A model generated the notes under the pieces. The model was not told the origin of the DNA. It ran no database searches and worked only from the letters and a program-made list of their open reading frames with translations. A stretch of 64,000 nucleotides of DNA, taken from Mucilaginibacter gossypiicola (lineage in GTDB: Bacteria; Bacteroidota; Bacteroidia; Sphingobacteriales; Sphingobacteriaceae). Below are positions 35,901 through 44,638 of this stretch, one piece after another. The stretch's first letter is position 1. Each line of letters begins with the position of its first letter. The translations under genes and the position numbers were made by a program. The stretch lies in contig NZ_FOCL01000003.1 in assembly GCF_900110105.1 (NCBI RefSeq), positions 744,001 to 808,000 on the forward strand. Direction: 5' to 3'.

Positions 35901-36501
35901 CTATGGTATTGGGAATCTTGGCTGTTTTGGCAAAAGTGTGCATATCCGGGTTTAACAAACCTACCCCGCAACCATGATCAGGATAGATGCCCCAGGTACC
36001 CCAAAACATATAGATCTTGCCGTCGTCATCTTTAAAAGTTTGCCCATCCAGCGTGATCACCCCGGGAATAAAATAATTAGGGATCATTGATTTGCCATCA
36101 GGTAACAAGGGAGTCCAGGGCCCGGTAGGGCTTGTAGACGACGCCCCATAAATATCAACCGGCTGGCAATAGTACATGTAATACTTACCGTCGTTACCAT
36201 TAATGACATCGGGAGCCCAGTAATAATTGGAAGTAGGCCAGTTCATATCATGCATGGTCCAATTCACAAAATCCTTGGATGTCCATACCTGTGACGGACC
36301 ATGTCCGCCGCCATTACCATCGGTAGTTGCGTAAATGTAATAGGTATCGCCAAATTTCCTCACGGTGGGATCGGCAAAGTAACCGGGGATGATGGAATTG
36401 CCATTGCCCGGAGCTGTGGCCGACTGCTGCTGCGCATAGACGGTTAATGCTGCTATGCATAAACACCATGAAAAAAATACTGTTAACTGAAATTTACGCA
36501 T
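32902..36501 (-). CDS. Multidomain secreted GH43 enzyme with F5/8C, LamG and C-terminal sandwich domains
   Basis: 1199 residues, signal peptide about 1-23. Domain order: GH43 propeller (about 36-330; base D44 in 'YFADPTV', 'WAPDVI', acid region 'FFEAPFMFKRKG'), an F5/8-type C/CBM32-like sandwich (about 350-465; 'GRFIRLTITGTEYPGLY'), two LamG/concanavalin-like modules (about 495-700 and 705-880), and a C-terminal DUF1349-like sandwich (about 1000-1195). Such architecture suits attack on complex arabinose-bearing glycans or glycoproteins at the cell surface. It follows the DPP-IV gene by 23 bp, an operon that joins a glycosidase with a proline-specific peptidase. Confidence 0.88.
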   Translation of the reverse strand: MRKFQLTVFFSWCLCIAALTVYAQQQSATAPGNGNSIIPGYFADPTVRKFGDTYYIYATTDGNGGGHGPSQVWTSKDFVNWTMHDMNWPTSNYYWAPDVINGNDGKYYMYYCQPVDIYGASSTSPTGPWTPLLPDGKSMIPNYFIPGVITLDGQTFKDDDGKIYMFWGTWGIYPDHGCGVGLLNPDMHTFAKTAKIPNTIAKDFFEAPFMFKRKGIYYFTYSSGLCEDSTYRVQYAISKTGPMGPFEFGKNNPVLSTNSDGTIHGPGHESVVQVGDDFYMVYHRHNNPHSNGGYHRQVCADKIVFDADGNIEKIIPTHLGVGLLGKSTISAPDEAYQKEVTTSSFYNENYKPSFAVDNNNGTLWKPADNGTNPAWLTIDLGAVKTVQQVLTQFEYATWYYQYLIESSADGKNWQVFSDRRGNTQHGSPMVDSGNTKGRFIRLTITGTEYPGLYKAVWNVKVYGEHVVTETAADANKEELSKTISPQIEKAIKEGKDGLLVNLDAANFQAGEAITQWTNNGELGGNFTATGKPPVVDIIAGKKALVFNGTQALESSVAVPRSLAGNNSYTVSYEVYADQIKDEDPVLSWTNGESDHRSATFGFGSNRTAGAVQHFGVSDFQYKTMPAAGKWHQVVVTFDGSFEKLFVDGELNNTENKMLFLQPADKFIIGAKTNRSAYFSGAISSLKIYDEPLTDSVIKQWALHPAKSDIAVYLDASKLNYGPLQQWINNGDAGGAFQPIDTKGAEVTDIAGKIAVNFNGKSRLIFNNDLAGNSKEGYSIALSVYQNEVTKSGSILKSQSSKEPLINAGKYLDAGQWHYIIKTVSGSTAKQYVDGVLISTSTKAGNLAGNLLLGDGFKGAIGSLVVYKHCLSSAEIKQLSLGWKQNYHPPVAGSLTFKTVPKAVTPNMVDMQAPEYASVQSNLQYDFINEVDSSKSSGWQADPHYISYGLTADKNYTYSFKVKDNYGNVSLKAKALPVGTSSALFHVVKDQFTVNRDFAGDGTAGTTWDGIVSSPDKQEYKILSGNNSLTLESKGSNWDGNLPYGPFLYSNVSGDFVAEVEVADVSGLKEKKVAGNSDMGLMVRKAKQPGTEGSENLIQNSIFPAWNCGNMLTNYKTGDRMQTNTQTGWNYNRYLQIQKSGDLFYIRSSNDAVHWADLPGSPVSRPDLNVGDLQIGLYHSTYGPHRSYVKFSNFKLISKK

Positions 36502-36524
36502 TTTATTACTCTGCCTAATATGAT

Positions 36525-38825
36525 TTAGTTATGCGCCAGTTCATCTGTATTTCTTGCAGGCGGCTCGGCATTAAGGAGGTGCTTTACAAAAAAGTCACGT
36601 TTCTTTTTACGGCCGTACGGACCGCCGTCGCTATGGCCCATACCGGGAACCACCAACAGATCGAACATTTTATTGTTTTTGATCAGCGCATCGGCAAAAC
36701 GGAAAGTCGATTCGGGCGGAACATTGTTATCGGCCTCGCCTACAATCAGCATCAGGTCGCCCTGTAATTTACCGGCATTGGTAATGTTTGATTGCTGCTC
36801 ATAGTGCGGCCCAACGGGGTAGCCCATCCATTGCTCGTTCCACCATTGTTTATCTATCCGGTTATCATGACAACCGCAGGCAGATACCGCCGCTTTATAA
36901 AATTCAGGATGGAACAATAAGGCACCCGCCGAGTTTTGACCGCCGGCCGAAGTGCCGTAAACACCAATCCTGCTGATATCAACCTGCGGATACTTTGCGG
37001 CAAGCGCCTGCATCCATAAGATCCGATCTGCAAAACCGGCATCGGCAAGGTTGTGCCAGCATACATCATGAAATGCTTTTGAACGGTTGGCCGTGCCCAT
37101 GCCATCCATTTGCACCACGATAAAACCCAACTGGGCTATACTTTGCATCTCGTTAACAACCGAAAAGCTTTTAGGTACAAACGAATCCTGCGGACCAGCA
37201 TAAATATTTTCAATTACAGGGTAGCTTTTATTAGGGTCCATATTGGCCGGGCGGTAAACTACACCCCAGATATCCGTTTTACCGTCCCTCGCTTTTGCGA
37301 CAAATACTTCTGGGAGTTTTGCTCCTGTAGCTAAAAGACCAGTCAAATCAGTGTGCTCCAGCTCCATTACCGTTTTCAGATCGGCAGTGTTTTTAATCAC
37401 TATTTTGGGAGCGATGTTAACCTCAGAATAAGTATCGATATAGTATTTCCTGTCGGGCGAGAAGGTTACGCTATGGTTACCTTTCTCGGGAGTAAGATCG
37501 GTAAGATTTTTACCATCGAAACCTATGCGGTAATAGTGCATAAAGTAAGGGTCTTCCCCTTCATTGTTACCGCTGCCTTTAAACCAGATCTGCCTTTTTT
37601 TAACATCAACACTATCAACGTCGCGCACTACCCAATCACCTTTGGTTACCAGTTTTTCTTTACCGGTTAGCTCATCAACAAGATAAATATGACGCCATCC
37701 GTCTTTTTCAGTTACCCAAACTATCTCGTGTGTTTTAGCGCTGTAATAAGTGTAGATCCTTTGCTCGTAAATAAAAGTATTTGTTTTTTCATCGATGATA
37801 TTACGGGTTTTCCCATTTGTAACATCTACCTCAATAACCCTGAAACGCTGGTGCCCGCGATCTGCCTTTTCATAGGTAAAATAGCGGCTGTTGCCATCAC
37901 GCCAGTGCAATTGCGGTGCACCAAAAAAATCGATCTTTTCGGCATCCGTTTTTATGGCACTTTTATCGGCGATATTGAATATGTATTGCTGATACGAGGT
38001 AAATTCATCACCCGGCTGATCATATTCATGCGATTTCAGCACCGCACGCGTAGTACCCGGTACCGAGCTCAGCAGGTAATAAACCTCTTTTGTTTTTTTT
38101 GGATCGATGCGGTACCCCACCAGGTGCTTACTATCCGGCGACCAGGTAAGTTCGCCGTAAGGCTTATCTAAATTGCCATCCGTAGTTAATTTGATCTCGG
38201 TTGAACCTTTAAGCGATTTAACAATAATATTACCGCCTTTTACAAAAGCCGACCATTGTTTATCCGGCGATACCGAATCGGCAGTTATACCTTCCCAGCG
38301 GTAATGGCGTACCTGCAAAGGTTTATCGTTATCATAACTTTGGTGTACGGTATCGGTAGTTTTACTGCATTGAAGCGTGCCTAAGTCGCACTTAAGCCAG
38401 GTATTGCCTGTTTTAAAAGTGGCCTGCTTTTTATCGGCACTAAGAAACATATCTTCAATCCGGAAGCCGCCGTCTTTTACGGGTTTGCCTGTCGCTTTGC
38501 TTACTTCAGCAGTTAGCTGTCCGCTTTCGAAGATGATTTTCTTAGTTCCTTTTTCGGGTTCAACAACTATGTAAGCGGTTTGATTATTGGCAATTCTTTT
38601 ACTGTACCAGAATTGGTTACTGCCGGTCTGCCAGTTAGGTCGCACGTTGGTAACGTAGGGGACCTTTTTTAAAGCTGAATCAAGCGCATCGGCTGCTTTA
38701 TAGTTTTGCAGCACTTCCGCATGGGTGGGATAATAAGGAGTAGCTTTTGTCTGTTGTGCATCGGCTGATTTGCCCGCGGCTGCTAAAAAAACAGTTAACA
38801 GTAAATATTGGTGATACCTTGCCAT
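36525..38825 (-). CDS. Dipeptidyl peptidase IV family serine peptidase (S9B)
   Basis: 766 residues with a signal peptide (about 1-23). N-terminal eight-bladed propeller (about 60-500) and C-terminal alpha/beta hydrolase. The triad is visible: S626 in 'GTSAGG', D699 in 'GEADNN' and H731 in 'GMGHSD'. DPP-IV enzymes release Xaa-Pro or Xaa-Ala dipeptides from N-termini, in Bacteroidota usually in the periplasm. First gene of a two-gene unit with the multidomain GH43. With the Xaa-Pro aminopeptidase next door it forms a proline/hydroxyproline peptide pathway. Confidence 0.9.
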   Translation of the reverse strand: MARYHQYLLLTVFLAAAGKSADAQQTKATPYYPTHAEVLQNYKAADALDSALKKVPYVTNVRPNWQTGSNQFWYSKRIANNQTAYIVVEPEKGTKKIIFESGQLTAEVSKATGKPVKDGGFRIEDMFLSADKKQATFKTGNTWLKCDLGTLQCSKTTDTVHQSYDNDKPLQVRHYRWEGITADSVSPDKQWSAFVKGGNIIVKSLKGSTEIKLTTDGNLDKPYGELTWSPDSKHLVGYRIDPKKTKEVYYLLSSVPGTTRAVLKSHEYDQPGDEFTSYQQYIFNIADKSAIKTDAEKIDFFGAPQLHWRDGNSRYFTYEKADRGHQRFRVIEVDVTNGKTRNIIDEKTNTFIYEQRIYTYYSAKTHEIVWVTEKDGWRHIYLVDELTGKEKLVTKGDWVVRDVDSVDVKKRQIWFKGSGNNEGEDPYFMHYYRIGFDGKNLTDLTPEKGNHSVTFSPDRKYYIDTYSEVNIAPKIVIKNTADLKTVMELEHTDLTGLLATGAKLPEVFVAKARDGKTDIWGVVYRPANMDPNKSYPVIENIYAGPQDSFVPKSFSVVNEMQSIAQLGFIVVQMDGMGTANRSKAFHDVCWHNLADAGFADRILWMQALAAKYPQVDISRIGVYGTSAGGQNSAGALLFHPEFYKAAVSACGCHDNRIDKQWWNEQWMGYPVGPHYEQQSNITNAGKLQGDLMLIVGEADNNVPPESTFRFADALIKNNKMFDLLVVPGMGHSDGGPYGRKKKRDFFVKHLLNAEPPARNTDELAHN

Positions 38826-38937
38826 AAGTTATAGTGTTGTGTAAAAATACCCAACATTGGCCAAATGATGTTTCCATAAATTAACACATCATAGCAGGCA
38901 TTTAGCAAAACAAAGCAAATTGGTATGGCGCATAGTT

Positions 38938-39076
38938 GACTCACCCGGTCTGCGCTACGCTGGACCACCCTCTCTTCGCCTTTGGCGGAAAGAGGGTAAA
39001 GAAAAAATAAGGATAAAATCCCCTCTTTACGCTTGCGTAGAGAGGGGTGACAAGCGCAGCGATGTCGGGGTGAGTC
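38938..39076. repeat. Inverted repeat 'gactcaccc...gggtgagtc'
   Basis: Left arm 38938-38955 (gactcacccggtctgcgc) and right arm 39055-39076 (gcgcagcgatgtcggggtgagtc) with internal 'accctctc'/'gagaggggt' arms. It occupies the gap 38826-39233 between the DPP-IV and aminopeptidase genes; no ORF is credible there. Confidence 0.6.
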
Positions 39077-39168
39077 GATACGGCGGTTATCTCTTTACTT
39101 ATGCTTTTTCATGGGCTATCAGTGGAAATAGCGTGAGCAGGGGTGTGTTAGGCGATTAGCTTATCAAA

Positions 39169-39212
39169 GCAGAAACACACCCCTCCGCCCCTCTCAAGAG
39201 GGGAATCGCACA
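39169..39212. repeat. 44-bp repeat, copy A (inverted to 50657-50700)
   Basis: Reads gcagaaacacacccctccgc onward and matches, in reverse complement, the element at 50657-50700 with one mismatch over 44 bp. Contains the palindrome 'cccctctcaagagggg'. Confidence 0.75.
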
Positions 39213-39233
39213 ATCCCGCACCTTTTATTCATT

Positions 39234-40634
39234 CTATCCCCTTAACGCCTCAATTTCCTGGCGGGTTTTAGGCAGGTATTTACCCAATAACTGGCTGCCT
39301 GTATCGGTTATTAAAAAGTTATCTTCAATACGGATGCCGCCGAAATCACGATAGGTGTTCAGCACATCGTAATTAATAAACTCGCTGAATTTCTTTTCGG
39401 CTTGCCAGCGGTCAATCAGTTCCGGAATGATATAAATGCCCGGCTCAACAGTAAGCACATATCCTGCTTCCAGTTCGCGGCCCAGTCTTAATGATTTTAA
39501 ACCGAATACGGTTTCCTTTTTCAGCGTATCGGTATAGCCAACGTATTGTTCGCCCAGGTCCTCCATATCATGGGTATCCATGCCCAGCATGTGGCCTAAG
39601 CCGCATTGAAAAAACATGGCGTGAGCACCGGCGGCAACGGCTTCTGCAGGGTCGCCTTTCATCAGGTTTACCTGTTTAAGGCCCTCGGCCAGTTTTTGAC
39701 AGGCTTGGATGTGCACATCTTTATAGCGGACGCCCGGCTTAAGCATACTGATGGCATGATCCATAGAATTAAGCACCACGTCATATAACTCCCTTTGGCG
39801 GGTGCTGAACTGCTTGCCCACCGGGAAAGTACGGGTCAGATCACCACCATAGTGCATGGCATTCTCAGCGCCGATGTCGCTTAAAACCATATCGCCCTCT
39901 TCCAAAACATTCCCGTAATAATGCGTATGCAAAGTTTGCCCATGTTTGGTGATGATAGCCGGGTATCCCAAGCGTGAATCATTAGCAATCGCCACTTCAT
40001 GCGCTTTAGCTACCAGTTCATATTCCCTGATACCGGAGCGGGCATATTTCATTACGGCAAGTTCCATATCGACGCTTATGGATACAGCCTTTTCTATTTC
40101 AGCAACCTCCAGCGGGGTTTTGATCACCCGTTGGGCTATCACAGCTTTTACCAGTTGCAACGAAACGCGACCGGCAACATCTTCCAGACTGGTGTTTAAC
40201 CAATCGGCCAGCTTGATCTTGTTTTCGGGGCGATAAGGCGGCAGGATATGAACCGGGCGACTACCGGTAACTGCTTTGTGGACGTAATGCTTAATTTCGG
40301 CATACGGTCTGGTTTGCGCAACGCCAACCAGTGCGGCCATTTCACCAACCGATGGCAGTGTACCTGTCCAAATGATATCATCAATGGTGAGATCGTTACC
40401 GAAGATTACTTCTTCGCCGGTATCGGTATCAATAATAGCCGCTAAACCCGCTACATCAAGCCCGAAGTAATATAGAAAGCTGCTATCCTGCCTGAACAGA
40501 TAAGTATTGTCTTTATAGTTCATGCTGCTCTCCTCGTTCCCTAACAAAACGATGATGCCATTGGCGCCCATGCTTTGTTTTAAAACATTGCGGCGCTGTA
40601 CGTAAACCTGCTGATCAAAAAGTTGAAGTTTCAT
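39234..40634 (-). CDS. pepP: Xaa-Pro aminopeptidase (M24B, aminopeptidase P)
   Basis: 466 residues. N-terminal creatinase-like domain (about 1-165), then the pita-bread fold with the dinuclear metal ligands D253 and D265 ('SDIGAENAM', 'GGDLTRTF'), H348 ('CGLGHMLG'), E397 ('VEPGIYI') and E437 ('RIEDNF'). It removes an N-terminal residue ahead of Pro (and likely Hyp) in the cytoplasm. It directly follows the aldehyde dehydrogenase gene of hydroxyproline catabolism on the same strand (90 bp with a hairpin between), which suits a role in breaking down Pro/Hyp peptides. Confidence 0.93.
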   Translation of the reverse strand: MKLQLFDQQVYVQRRNVLKQSMGANGIIVLLGNEESSMNYKDNTYLFRQDSSFLYYFGLDVAGLAAIIDTDTGEEVIFGNDLTIDDIIWTGTLPSVGEMAALVGVAQTRPYAEIKHYVHKAVTGSRPVHILPPYRPENKIKLADWLNTSLEDVAGRVSLQLVKAVIAQRVIKTPLEVAEIEKAVSISVDMELAVMKYARSGIREYELVAKAHEVAIANDSRLGYPAIITKHGQTLHTHYYGNVLEEGDMVLSDIGAENAMHYGGDLTRTFPVGKQFSTRQRELYDVVLNSMDHAISMLKPGVRYKDVHIQACQKLAEGLKQVNLMKGDPAEAVAAGAHAMFFQCGLGHMLGMDTHDMEDLGEQYVGYTDTLKKETVFGLKSLRLGRELEAGYVLTVEPGIYIIPELIDRWQAEKKFSEFINYDVLNTYRDFGGIRIEDNFLITDTGSQLLGKYLPKTRQEIEALRG

Positions 40635-40648
40635 AACACAAAATTAAA

Positions 40649-40677
40649 CATGCCGGCTCTGTTGAGGAACCGGCATG
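40649..40677 (-). terminator. Terminator-like hairpin after the aldehyde dehydrogenase
   Basis: Arms 40649-40656 (catgccgg) and 40670-40677 (ccggcatg), followed on the minus strand by 'tttaatttt'. It probably separates the dehydrogenase from pepP transcription. Confidence 0.5.
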
Positions 40678-40724
40678 TGCAAGTATAATTTAAATTTGAT
40701 TATCTGTTGACGTTTAACGGCTTA

Positions 40725-42209
40725 CTATTTTTTCCATTCGCCATCAAACAAGCGCCAGATCTTTGTCGGGTTAGCTTGCTGTAAAGCCAGTGGCAACAAA
40801 ACATCAGGGCAGTTTTGAAAGCAAACCGGGCGTACCCACCTTTTAGCCGCGTTGATGCCTACAGCGGTAAAACGGCTATCGGTAGTTGCCGGGAACGGGC
40901 CACCATGTACCATACTGGCACAAACCTCAACACCTGTTGGTACGCCATTAAACAGTACCCTGCCAGCAATTGATGGCAGCAATTGAAGCAGGTTTGAATG
41001 GCCTGCAAAATCCTCATCGGTACCCATTACTGTAGTTGTAAGCTGACCAGATACTGATTTTAATACTTTGATCAGCTCCAGCTCGTCTTTACAAACTACC
41101 ATTAATGAATATGGTCCGAACACTTCTTCATGCAACAGGTGATTTTCAAGGAAGGTTTCGGCACTTACCAGGGCGATAGTTGGCTGAGCTTCGATGTCGA
41201 TGGCTTCTGTTGCTGATTTTACAACGCTGGTAACACCGCCCTGCTCCAAAGCCGCGTGGCTCTTTTTCTCGTAAGCCGCATGGATGCCGGCATGCAGCAT
41301 TTTGGCGGGTTTGATATCTTCAATGCCATTACCCAACAGTTTATAGAAATTATCCAGGCCTTCACCCTCAACAGCCAGCATTAAGCCGGGATTAGTACAA
41401 AACTGACCAACGCCTAAAGTAATGGAACCTGCATATTGCGCAGCCAGATCGGCGGCGTTTTTATTCAAAGTATCCGGCAAAAATATAACCGGGTTGATAC
41501 TGCCCATTTCCGAAAATACAGGGATAGGCTTTTTACGCTCTGACGAATATTGCAGCAGCGCCAAACCACCAACAGTTGAACCGGTGAAGCCCACTGCGGC
41601 GGTATCATCTGCCTGAACCAGCGCTTTACCACTTTCAAACGAAGTACCATGTACATGCTGGAAAACATGTTCAGGCATATTGCTACTTACAATAGCTTTT
41701 TTGATAGCCTGGTAAACCATTTCTGAAGTTTCGGCATGGGCAGGGTGAGCTTTTACTACTACCGAACAACCTGCGCCTAAAGCACTGGCGGTATCACCAC
41801 CTGCGGTTGAATATGCGAACGGAAAGTTACTTGCACCAAAAACAACTACCGGGCCCAGCGGAACAAGCATCTTGCGGAGATCCGGACGAGGTAACGGTGT
41901 TCTGTTTGGCAGTGCGGTATCAATGCTGGCCTCAACCCAGCTGCCTTCGCGCAGCATCCCTGCAAACATGCGAAGTTGGCCAGTTGTACGGCCACGCTCG
42001 CCGGTTAGGCGGGGTAAAGGAAGATTAGTTTCTTCAGCTGCTTTCTGCAGCAGGGCATCGCCTATTGCTTCTATTTCATCAGCAATAGCTTCTAAAAACA
42101 GGGCCTTTTGTTCGGCATTTGTTTTTTGGTAAGCCTCAAACGCGCTTTGCGATTGCTGCATGATGATATTTATTTCTTCGGTGCTTTCTTCTTTAAAATT
42201 GTTAGCCAT
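40725..42209 (-). CDS. Alpha-ketoglutaric semialdehyde dehydrogenase (NADP+)
   Basis: 494 residues, aldehyde dehydrogenase superfamily, class of 2,5-dioxovalerate dehydrogenases. Catalytic C271 ('GQFCTNPG') and general base E234 ('FSEMGS') are visible, with the NADP loop 'GFTGSTVGGLALL'. It oxidises 2-oxoglutarate semialdehyde to 2-oxoglutarate, the last step of trans-4-hydroxy-L-proline (and some sugar acid) breakdown. The other three pathway genes lie at 49.3-52.7 kb on the same strand, which supports this assignment. Confidence 0.9.
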   Translation of the reverse strand: MANNFKEESTEEINIIMQQSQSAFEAYQKTNAEQKALFLEAIADEIEAIGDALLQKAAEETNLPLPRLTGERGRTTGQLRMFAGMLREGSWVEASIDTALPNRTPLPRPDLRKMLVPLGPVVVFGASNFPFAYSTAGGDTASALGAGCSVVVKAHPAHAETSEMVYQAIKKAIVSSNMPEHVFQHVHGTSFESGKALVQADDTAAVGFTGSTVGGLALLQYSSERKKPIPVFSEMGSINPVIFLPDTLNKNAADLAAQYAGSITLGVGQFCTNPGLMLAVEGEGLDNFYKLLGNGIEDIKPAKMLHAGIHAAYEKKSHAALEQGGVTSVVKSATEAIDIEAQPTIALVSAETFLENHLLHEEVFGPYSLMVVCKDELELIKVLKSVSGQLTTTVMGTDEDFAGHSNLLQLLPSIAGRVLFNGVPTGVEVCASMVHGGPFPATTDSRFTAVGINAAKRWVRPVCFQNCPDVLLPLALQQANPTKIWRLFDGEWKK

Positions 42210-42404
42210 GGCAGATATTTTAGTAAAAAACGAGGGCTTACGCCATTATTTTGCGCAAGCAAATATATTTAACCTTTTATGATGTGTACTGAAGATTCCT
42301 AACCAGTTATAGCAGGATTTTATCTTATTTCTACAGCACAACTTCAAAACAGATTAAAAAACGGTCAAGCAGTTAAGTATTCAACACACAGCCAATCGTC
42401 TTGT

Positions 42405-44627
42405 TTACATCAATTTATAAAACCTTACCCCATGCGGCGGGATGATACAAGACACAGCAGCAACATTTTTGGCAATATCTTTTTGCTGCCAGAGATCCCG
42501 CACTATTTTAACCTTACCCATATGGATCTTGTTAAAATCAAGCGTATACTTCGAGTATTTTTCACCAAGATTGAAAATACCTATAGCTTTGCTGCCATCT
42601 GCCAGTTGTTTCACCCAAACCTGGATCTGTTTATCGTTTATCACCCGTACAGCCTGTTTACCTGCCACGTCCTGATCAATGGCTATAACCTCCCGGTTTT
42701 TTAACAGGTTAAGGGTAAACTCATCAAGCTTATCCATATCGCAGCCAATCAATAACGGGGCTGATAAAAGGCTCCACAAACTCATGTGGGTGTATTGCTC
42801 ATAGGGTGTTAGATTAGTTTGATGAAGGTTTTCGCCCCAGCCTACCCTGCCCAAAATGAGCATATCGGGGTCGTTCCAGCCTCCCGGGCCGGCATAAGCC
42901 GCATTATTGGTTTGACTAAAGCCGATGCCATACAGGCTTTCCCAGGTATCGGTAATATCCTCGGTAGTACGCCACAGGTTGCCGTTCATTTGCGCGCCCC
43001 ATTTCCAAACATCTTTTATACCATACTGGCAAATGCTATAAACAATGTCACGCTGTTGTTTCGCCAGTTCATTACGCATTACTATGTAGGGCTTTTGCTG
43101 TGCGAACAATGTGGTATCACCAGCCGTTTGATCCGAATAACTGCACAGGTCGTACTTTAAATAATCAACACCCCAGTTAAAATAAGTGCCGGCATCCTGC
43201 CCCTCATGCCCCAACGAACCCAGGTATCCACCGCAGGTTTTTGCTCCCGGCGACGAATAAATACCAAACTTTAATCCCTGCTGATGCAGATGAGTTCCCA
43301 AAGCTTTCATATCCGGAAACTTTTCATTAGGTACTATTTCTCCGTTTGATTGTCTTGACGGTGCCTGCCAGCCATCATCCACGTTAATGGAGTTCCAACC
43401 GTAATCTGTGAGACCTTTATCAACCATGGCTTTGGCCGAAAGCCTTACCTTTTCGTCACTCACATTTAATCCCCAGCAGTTCCAGCTGTTCCAGCCCATG
43501 GGCGGGGTAAGCGCCAAAAGTTTACCCGATTTAATGGTCAATATTTTTTCATCTTTCCCTAAAGTATTGCTTACCGAAACAAACACCAGGTAATTTCCGG
43601 CCTTTGGTGCAGTACCGGTTATGATGCCTGTTTTAGGATCGAAGCTTAAACCTTGCGGCAAGTTTTTAACCATATATTTTAATGGCTTCTGCCCGCTTGT
43701 CGGGATCTTGTAAAGTACCGGTGAGCCCGGATGCACACCTAAAACTCCCGCGCTGTTAATCATCGGTTTTAACGATGCTTTGGGAGTAAGCAAATAAGGT
43801 GCTATCTCGGCAAAGGTCTTGGTCTTGCCTGATGCCGTTTCGGTAAATTCATAATACAGCTTGATACCCTCACGATGCGGAAAGGCAAGCGTATAAGTTT
43901 CCTTCCTCAATGGCGGCAGGTTTGCGTTTAGAGTTTTCTCGGCAATTGTTTTTTGAGTAACCTCATCAAGTATCCGGTAATGAAATTTGCCTGTGATATT
44001 GGTTTTAAAACTATTACCTATAGTCAATTTGCGTACGGACTGAGCATTGGGTAAAAAGCTGATCTCCGTTTGGGTGAAAACAATGCCGTCAAATTTTTCG
44101 AGCATATCGATATAGGGTGCACCCATAAAAATACCGCCTGAACCGCCCCCATCGTAAACTTTAATAGCAATGATATTTTCCTGGTCCCATTTAATAGCCG
44201 GATCATTTGCTGCAATGCAATAATTACGTACTGCTGGCCATTTGCTCACATAGCCTCCCCTATCTTCGGGAAATGCCCCGGTTTTACCAATCAGCTTGCC
44301 GTTAAAATAAGTTTCATCAACATCATTAACATGGGCAAGGAATACCCGCAGGCTATCGCCCCAAACCGATTGCTTTTTTAATGCAGATGGAATAACCACG
44401 TGGATGCGGTACCAGGCAAAGCCATGATAATCGGAGTAGCCCTGCTCCTGCCATACATCGCCAACTTTAATGTTTTTCCAATTTGTATCGTTAAAACCGG
44501 TTTCTTTCCAGGCAGCATCGTTACCGGTTGAAAACTTAGCTGTGCTCAGCTTAACAAAATTTCCGTTTTGAGCATGAGCTGCTATGCCCATTGTGATAAG
44601 CCATAGCAGCGATAAGATCTTTTTCAT
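42405..44627 (-). CDS. Secreted GH27 alpha-galactosidase with N-terminal sugar-binding and Ig-like domains
   Basis: 740 residues, signal peptide about 1-19. Residues 25-180 resemble a galactose-binding jelly roll ('WYRIHVVIPSALKKQ'), about 290-370 a putative Ig/cadherin-like domain ('GLSFDPKTGIITGTAPKAGNY'), then the GH27 barrel ('PPMGWNSWNCWG', nucleophile D493 in 'YLKYDLC', acid/base D557 in 'TTEDIT', 'GWNDPDM') and C-terminal strands. It cuts terminal alpha-galactose, which extensin serines carry. It lies 11 bp after the permease gene. Confidence 0.9.
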   Translation of the reverse strand: MKKILSLLWLITMGIAAHAQNGNFVKLSTAKFSTGNDAAWKETGFNDTNWKNIKVGDVWQEQGYSDYHGFAWYRIHVVIPSALKKQSVWGDSLRVFLAHVNDVDETYFNGKLIGKTGAFPEDRGGYVSKWPAVRNYCIAANDPAIKWDQENIIAIKVYDGGGSGGIFMGAPYIDMLEKFDGIVFTQTEISFLPNAQSVRKLTIGNSFKTNITGKFHYRILDEVTQKTIAEKTLNANLPPLRKETYTLAFPHREGIKLYYEFTETASGKTKTFAEIAPYLLTPKASLKPMINSAGVLGVHPGSPVLYKIPTSGQKPLKYMVKNLPQGLSFDPKTGIITGTAPKAGNYLVFVSVSNTLGKDEKILTIKSGKLLALTPPMGWNSWNCWGLNVSDEKVRLSAKAMVDKGLTDYGWNSINVDDGWQAPSRQSNGEIVPNEKFPDMKALGTHLHQQGLKFGIYSSPGAKTCGGYLGSLGHEGQDAGTYFNWGVDYLKYDLCSYSDQTAGDTTLFAQQKPYIVMRNELAKQQRDIVYSICQYGIKDVWKWGAQMNGNLWRTTEDITDTWESLYGIGFSQTNNAAYAGPGGWNDPDMLILGRVGWGENLHQTNLTPYEQYTHMSLWSLLSAPLLIGCDMDKLDEFTLNLLKNREVIAIDQDVAGKQAVRVINDKQIQVWVKQLADGSKAIGIFNLGEKYSKYTLDFNKIHMGKVKIVRDLWQQKDIAKNVAAVSCIIPPHGVRFYKLM

Positions 44628-44638
44628 GAATTGATAGT

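Noticed and set aside
38920..39159. Plus-strand frame across the gactcaccc repeat
   Set aside because: It only translates the inverted repeat; no independent coding evidence.
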